Part shown: in pieces, positions 8,365-12,252 of the stretch
Position numbering within the stretch: the first letter of the stretch is position 1
Layout: each line of letters opens with the position of its first letter
From: Actinomortierella ambigua
Taxonomy: Eukaryota; Mortierellomycota; Mortierellomycetes; Mortierellales; Mortierellaceae
Direction: 5' to 3'
Assembly: GCA_016098155.1 (NCBI GenBank)
Contig: JAAAJB010000804.1
Span: 1-12,252 of the forward strand
DNA length: 12,252 nt
Translations under genes and position numbers: made by a program
Notes under the pieces: generated by a model
Seen by the model: the letters and a program-made list of their open reading frames with translations, nothing else
Databases searched by the model: none
What the model was told of the DNA's origin: nothing

Positions 8365-8381
8365 CAGTGAAGAAAAAAAAA

Positions 8382-9619
8382 CTAGACTAAGCTATTCTCT
8401 ACATACTCTTGTCCTCCATCGTCGTCGTCCATCTGCTCATCGTCGTCATTCAAACGCGCTCTTCTCTTGCTGTCCTGCAGTCCTTCATCGACCGGCGCTG
8501 ACCTCTTGCGTCCGTGTTGTGGCACCTTTCCTTGCTCCGGGGCCTCTTGTCCGACTGTGGTGGCGGCTCGCTTGCGTCTGCTTTGGGGTACACTGCTGCT
8601 CGAAGGCTCAAGTGTCTGTCCCACCCCCTCTTGCTTCTGCATCCAAGGGTAAGTGCCATCTGCTGCTACAGGCTGGAGATACAGTGGCCGCTGATGGTGC
8701 TCCAGATGGCCAAGGAGAGCGTTGCAGATGTTGTGGCCAGCCATTACATCTCGATGCAGATATTTTTGGCAATGGCGACAGTACAAGCGGCGGATACTGC
8801 TGGTTTGGGACACAAAGTTCATGCATGTTGGACACTTCTTGCTGGTGTAGTACTCATTCACACCAACAACAATGTAGCCAAGAGATCGCGCCTATGATTA
8901 ACGAAAGTCAATACGCGTTAGCATGCGAACATTGAATAAACTGATCATATACCAAAATCACAGCGATATCTTACCGTTTGAACAAAATAGGACTGGAATG
9001 ACTCGTGCATCGAAGTGAGCCTGCTCGTAGATGAAAACGTGCCCAACCCCACACCAATGATCACCTTGTTCGTCTCCTTCCTCTGTGCACCGATGCTCCC
9101 ATCCACCATCTTGAGAAGGCTGTCGGTCATTCGCCTATACTCCTCCTGTTTTGCACGCTGGCTGAACCATCTAAACTTTTTGAACCGGTGTGCATCATTA
9201 TAGAAATTGTCCAGCTGGTGTTGGTATTTGTCAAGATGTTGCTTGTAGTTCGTGTACTCGACGGCATTCGGTCCGCGCAATGGAGGCAGGGACGTCTCGA
9301 TATCGCTGACGCTCGTATACAACCGTTGCGACTTTTGGCTGACTGCTTGCTGGGATCCTGATGCAGCTGGCTCTTGCTTGTCCACCCCCGGCGCATGCTG
9401 ATTTGCTGGCGGTGCCACCTCTTGCTTGTCCACCCCCGGCGCATGTTGATTTGCTGGTGGTGCCACCTCTTGCTTGTCCACCCCCGGCGCATGTTGATTT
9501 GCTGGCGGTGCCACCTCTTGCTGCTTCTGTCGTTCCATCCAACGCCAGAGAGCTCTACGAGCCAGGTGCAGGTCGTAGATGCCAGTGATCGCAATGAACA
9601 ATGTCCATTTCATCTCCAT
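8382..9619 (-). CDS. Truncated Fanzor (eukaryotic TnpB-like RuvC nuclease), C-terminal half, 384 aa, 2 exons
   Basis: Fanzors are eukaryotic, transposon-linked relatives of TnpB, which are RNA-guided DNA endonucleases. Exons are 9619-8975 and 8891-8382, with an 83-nt intron (GTAAGA..CATAG, branch-like GCTAAC at 8921-8917). The phase-0 join gives FVQT|ARSLGYIVVGVNEYY. Residues 100-215 match the segment between RuvC-I and RuvC-II in fungal members, with VIIGVGLGTFSSTSRL at 187-201. Then come NEYYTSKK, a zinc ribbon (C235, C238, C253, C256) and HRDVMAGHNI with the RuvC-III Asp263. Glu228 fits the relocated catalytic Glu reported for Fanzors. Missing are the WED/REC regions and the RuvC-I Asp: a TGA directly precedes the ATG, and the next gene starts 268 bp away. 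Residues 34-81 are three 16-residue repeats. The tail has basic clusters at 320-325, 343-348 and 356-361 plus an acidic run at 364-373, which look like nuclear-localisation sequence. It is probably nuclease-dead; expression is unknown. Confidence 0.85.
9377..9520. repeat. Three tandem 48-bp units within the Fanzor-like coding sequence
   Basis: Three head-to-tail copies encode the 16-residue unit QEVAPPANQHAPGVDK. The units differ at only two sites (C/T), both silent, so the protein repeats are identical. This implies recent duplication or gene conversion. The period is a multiple of three, so copy-number change would keep the frame. Confidence 0.95.
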
Positions 9620-9886
9620 TCAGTTTTTTTTGGCTGCACATCCAGACTACCAGAGGCGAAGTTGGTGGCGGTGCTCGAAGCCTTTATTTCCAGTTGTATC
9701 TTAATATGGGAATGAGGCCTCAATGTCGCTACAACCTCAGCGCATTGGTGACGTGTTGGTACTTTCGCCAGTCGCCTCCGAACTTCTGCCCGACTGCCGA
9801 GTGGGCCGGAGAGGGGTTCACTCCACTCTACCCAACTCCAATCAGCCCATCACCCCCGCCGCTCTCCCCATCCCTCAGTACTCACC
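9620..9886. promoter_or_regulatory. Divergent promoter region between Fanzor-like gene and complex I gene
   Basis: This 267-bp gap lies between two start codons that point away from each other. It holds the right copy of the 14-bp inverted repeat (9710-9723), a GGTGACGT half-CRE (9747-9754) and a C-rich stretch just before the complex I ATG. No coding frame resembling the missing Fanzor N-terminus is visible here on the minus strand. In-frame stops occur immediately upstream of 9619. Confidence 0.6.
9710..9723 (-). repeat. 14-bp inverted repeat, right copy
   Basis: GAATGAGGCCTCAA on the plus strand is the exact reverse complement of 8248-8261. Similarity does not extend beyond the 14 bases. 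It lies about 165 bp upstream of the complex I start codon, so it may be a promoter element rather than a transposon end. Confidence 0.5.
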
Positions 9887-11176
9887 ATGGCATCTCTCAT
9901 CCGCCGGGCTGGTGTCACTGCCGCTCGATCCCCCATTGTTCAGAAGCGCTTCGGCTCCCATGCTGCCCACCATGGCCCTCAGGCTCCCCCCACCAACGAA
10001 GGTACAATAGCTTGACCTTTGGAATGCACTCCAGCCTGCAAAAAGAACGCGGATCAGCACCTACTACCTCAATACCAACCCTCGGCTTTAATGCACCCAT
10101 GCATGGCACCTGCTCAACGCAGTCATAATGGATGCAAAACGAGCAGTCAGCAAAGGAATGGAATGGCATGAACTCACATCGACTCTCTTGCCCCCCACCC
10201 ATTAGGTTTCTCGTCAAAGGGCTTCAAGGTCACTCTGGCCACTGTCGTTGGCCTGATCGCTTGGTCGCGCATTGATGAGCACTTGACCAACCAGGGCGAG
10301 GTAATGACCCCAATTACCATGCAGTCATTGAATTTCAATCAGGAACAACCAAAGGAGAAGGCCTTGGTCTACAACCAAGGTGGAGAAAAAAAGAACACAA
10401 GAATCGAGCTTGGAACGCGATATACCAGGATGTGATTGGCCACTGTCAGGATACATCAACGTAGCATGTTGCCGGTGCAGCGAAACGGAATCGACAATCA
10501 CACGCCGCAACCAACCATTGTATATTGTTTGGGACGCGCCAGGACCTCAACATTGATGTTCGTTCTCGTCTACTCGTCATGTCCATTAAAGGGGGTCACT
10601 CTGAGTATGCTAACTTGAACCACGGACACTTATTCTATGACCATAGGAGAAGCACCCTTTCACCCGCTACATCGAATACTACATGCGTTCCGAGGAGGAG
10701 TCTGCGCGCATCAACGCCAAGCACATGGAGCTCGCCCAGCAGGCTGCTGAGGAAACGTAAGTTTGCCGCACATTTTTTTTTCTTTTGTGTTTGACAGGGT
10801 GGCATGCCGATGTTTGGGGAAATGGACACCAAAGAGCAGCAACAACGAGAGTGATCACATAGTCCTCCCCCACCAGCAGGAGTCACGTATTGGTATCTTG
10901 TGTTAAGCTCTCAAAGTCACCATTGGAGGATCGACAGGGTTGAGGAGCTGGCTGGACCTATCTGCCCGGTTGTTTCGTGTTGCTGACGATGGGCATCTCT
11001 TGTTGTCATTCTTTTTTTTTTTTTCGTTTCTTGGCATTAGTAAACTCTATGCTGGTGCGGTTGCCCCTCCCAAGGTCCAGATCAAGTACCCCGACCTCAT
11101 CTACACCCCCTCGAACCGATCCCTGCAGCCCGGTACTGACGTGTCGCTGGCGAATGTCGTTCCCAAATACCACTAA
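9887..11176 (+). CDS. NADH:ubiquinone oxidoreductase (complex I) accessory subunit, N. crassa 17.8-kDa-like (151 aa, 4 exons)
   Basis: A small nuclear-encoded accessory (non-catalytic) subunit of mitochondrial respiratory complex I, probably at the inner membrane. Exons are 9887-10001, 10206-10300, 10647-10756 and 11041-11176. Introns are 204, 346 and 284 nt (GTACAA, GTAATG and GTAAGT donors; TTAG, ATAG and TTAG acceptors). The joined frame is 115+95+110+136 = 456 nt, giving 151 codons and TAA. The ATG lies in CACCATGG. Residues 1-25 (MASLIRRAGVTAARSP..) are basic and Ser/Arg-rich, like a mitochondrial presequence. One hydrophobic segment (about 46-58, VTLATVVGLIAWS) is followed by HPFTRYIEYY (73-82), a helical Glu/Ala-rich region, and VQIKYPDLIYTP (119-130) near the C-terminus. 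These fit the fungal 17.8-kDa subunit as I remember it. Membership of complex I is more certain than the exact subunit name. Intron 2 has the branch-site string TATGCTAAC (10607-10614). Confidence 0.8.
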
Positions 11177-11267
11177 ACAAAATCTCGCCCAGTACCTGCC
11201 TTCACCTCCACCACCTCCCCCCTTCGCCTGTTTTATGCACCCCATACAAAATGCTTTTCTTTGCAAG

Positions 11268-11273
11268 AATAAA
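11268..11273 (+). terminator. Polyadenylation signal AATAAA of the complex I gene
   Basis: Canonical hexamer 92 nt past the TAA stop codon, in the correct orientation and followed by a GT-rich stretch (from 11300). The spacing is normal for a fungal 3' UTR. Confidence 0.65.
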
Positions 11274-11299
11274 ATGAAGATAGACAATACTACGACATG

Positions 11300-11323
11300 G
11301 TAGTGGTGGTGGTGGTGGTGGTG
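11300..11323. repeat. (GTG)n trinucleotide microsatellite
   Basis: About seven tandem GTG triplets just downstream of the polyadenylation signal. Non-coding. Confidence 0.85.
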
Positions 11324-11541
11324 TGAAATTGGGGGACATAGCGGGTCATCCGTTTTGGCATCGTTTGGTCATAGGATTCCATTTTTTTTTTTTATTTTGA
11401 GTATTTCTCACACTTTCTTTTGCAACACTCACCACTACAGTTTACATTGACATTCCTAATTACATTCATTCAGTACCTGCTTCCTCCTTTTCCAATTCAC
11501 TTGCACACAAAAGCGGCATCCATTTCACTCCTCACCCCTCC

Positions 11542-12049
11542 ATGAAGGCAGTACGCGCCGCCGCGTGGCTGTTTCTAGCCCTACCGCTGGCCACAACGGT
11601 CTTTGCGTCGGTGAAAATCGTCGACCTGCTGAATACCGACCCGGCCTTCAATCGACTCGTTGCAGCTCTTCAGAAGCACCGCCTTATCCCTGTTGTCAAC
11701 GGCCACGCGACCGTGACCCTCTTTGCGCCAACGAACAACGCCTTTCAGAAATGGGACGCCGAGGGCCGCACGGTTACTCGCGAGATGCTGCTCTACCACA
11801 TCCTGCCCATGACCGTTCTTACGGACCGCTTCAAGGATGGTCAGCTGCTGGAGACCATGTTGGTCAAGGCTGGCTACCTCGGCGACCACAATGAAGGCCA
11901 GCGTGTGGCCGTGGCCAAGCATAGCTGGCGCCCAGGTCGACACTCGCCCTGGGTTATTGGTGATGCAGAGCTCCTCAAGAAGGACTGGGTCTGTGACAAT
12001 GGCGTCGTGCAAGTCGTGGATCGACTTCTTGTTCCTCCTGAAGATATTG
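11542..12049 (+). CDS. Secreted fasciclin (FAS1) domain protein, first exon; continues past right edge
   Basis: FAS1 domains are extracellular adhesion-type modules found in secreted or surface proteins. The exon encodes 169 complete codons plus one base from the ATG at 11542. Residues 1-22 form a signal peptide (MKAVRAAAWLFLALPLATTV, Ala-rich cleavage region at FAS). One FAS1 domain follows (about 25-167). It shows the H1 motif TLFAPTNNAF (59-68), the conserved YH within LLYHILP (83-89) and the H2 motif GVVQVVDRLLVPP (154-166). The exon ends at a strong GTGAGT donor (12050-12055). Reading through adds only two residues before a stop (TGA, 12055-12057), so splicing is far more likely. The intron runs to the window end, with a branch-like CTAAC at 12200-12204 and a final polypyrimidine tract, so the acceptor should lie just beyond 12252. 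More FAS1 domains or a GPI signal downstream cannot be judged. Confidence 0.85.
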
Positions 12050-12252
12050 GTGAGTGAGTGGGATGTTGCCCCTCGTCCTTCGTCCGACCGTTTTTTTCCC
12101 ATGCCCTCTCTCTCTCTCTTTCTCTCTCTCCTTTTTTTCCCTCCTCCCTTTCATCCAACCATATCGACATCTGAACGCATGCCAACATCATCTCGTATGC
12201 TAACTGGGGTTGGCTACTGTTCATCTCCCCCCTTTTTTTCCCTCTTTTTTTT
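12050..12252 (+). other. FAS1 gene intron 1, incomplete
   Basis: Donor GTGAGT at 12050, CT-rich body with a (CT)n stretch (12105-12129), branch-like TATGCTAAC (12197-12204) and a T/C-rich tract to the edge. The expected AG is outside the window. Confidence 0.7.

Larger units (their letters stand above)
6545..8381. other. Gene-poor region of about 1.8 kb
   Basis: This stretch separates the carrier start codon from the stop of the Fanzor-like gene. Small open frames occur on both strands, but none gives a recognisable protein and none is longer than about 180 codons. It holds a CA/GA dinucleotide repeat (6791-6845), A-rich tracts (7078-7090), a perfect 26-bp palindrome (7444-7469), a T15 run (7488-7502), an imperfect CATCATC-type tract (7545-7590), a GTCC/GTCT repeat (8143-8169), two adjacent short palindromes (8249-8274) and a hairpin (8344-8364). 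The part next to 6544 presumably holds the carrier promoter. I saw no tRNA-like fold or B-box sequence. Confidence 0.55.
11177..11541 (+). promoter_or_regulatory. Intergenic region: complex I gene 3' end and FAS1 gene promoter
   Basis: This 365-bp region has a canonical AATAAA at 11268-11273, a (GTG)n microsatellite (about 11300-11323), a T-rich run (11382-11393) and an A/C/T-rich leader up to the FAS1 start codon at 11542. No further gene is visible. A clear TATA box was not seen. Confidence 0.6.

Noticed and set aside
6545..8381. tRNA or other structured RNA genes in the gene-poor region
   Set aside because: No GGTTCGA-type B box or cloverleaf-like pairing was found by eye on either strand; the hairpin at 8344-8364 is too small to be a tRNA.
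9377..9520. CRISPR-like array next to a TnpB-like gene
   Set aside because: The 48-bp units are directly tandem with no unique spacers, keep the reading frame and encode a peptide repeat inside the ORF.
9601..10128. 175-codon plus-strand frame over the complex I start
   Set aside because: It runs through the promoter, exon 1 in the wrong frame, and intron 1. The spliced complex I frame is the supported product.

Overview
This is nuclear DNA from a fungus. Genes are split by short spliceosomal introns (83-346 nt) with GTAAG/GTGAG-type donors and AG acceptors, and three introns carry the same branch-site string, TATGCTAAC or ATGCTAAC. Promoters are CT-rich, start codons sit in CACCATGG-like contexts, and homopolymer and microsatellite tracts are common. 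The fungal-type complex I subunit, the fasciclin-domain secreted protein and the particular Fanzor/TnpB-like subfamily make an early-diverging fungus most likely, probably Mucoromycota and perhaps Mortierellomycotina. That placement is inference from protein resemblance, not a search.

Layout from left to right. (1) 206-1231, minus: 5' part of a BSDC1-like (BSD-domain) protein. Its apparent stop lies inside a perfect GTAAGT donor, so it probably continues past the left edge. (2) 1436-3738, minus: complete three-exon RFT1, the ER membrane protein of N-glycan precursor assembly. (3) 4136-6544, minus: two-exon mitochondrial carrier (SLC25) protein with a 310-residue Ser/Thr/Ala/Pro-rich insertion in its third repeat. 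(4) About 6.55-8.38 kb: gene-poor DNA with microsatellites, a perfect 26-bp palindrome, two adjacent shorter palindromes and a hairpin. (5) 8382-9619, minus: two-exon, 384-aa protein that is the C-terminal half of a Fanzor-type RuvC nuclease (eukaryotic TnpB homologue), with an intact zinc ribbon and RuvC-III motif but no RuvC-I half. (6) 9887-11176, plus: complete four-exon accessory subunit of mitochondrial complex I, head to head with the Fanzor fragment. (7) 11542 to past the right edge, plus: first exon of a secreted FAS1 protein.

Five of the six genes are ordinary host genes (ER glycosylation, mitochondrial transport, respiration, cell surface) and form no operon-like system. The exception is the Fanzor fragment. 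It has lost its N-terminal half, keeps an open reading frame with a good intron, carries a 48-bp coding tandem repeat, ends in a basic/acidic tail resembling nuclear-localisation sequence, and starts 267 bp from the complex I gene. It is either a decaying mobile-element relic or a piece retained by the host. Sequence alone does not decide between these.
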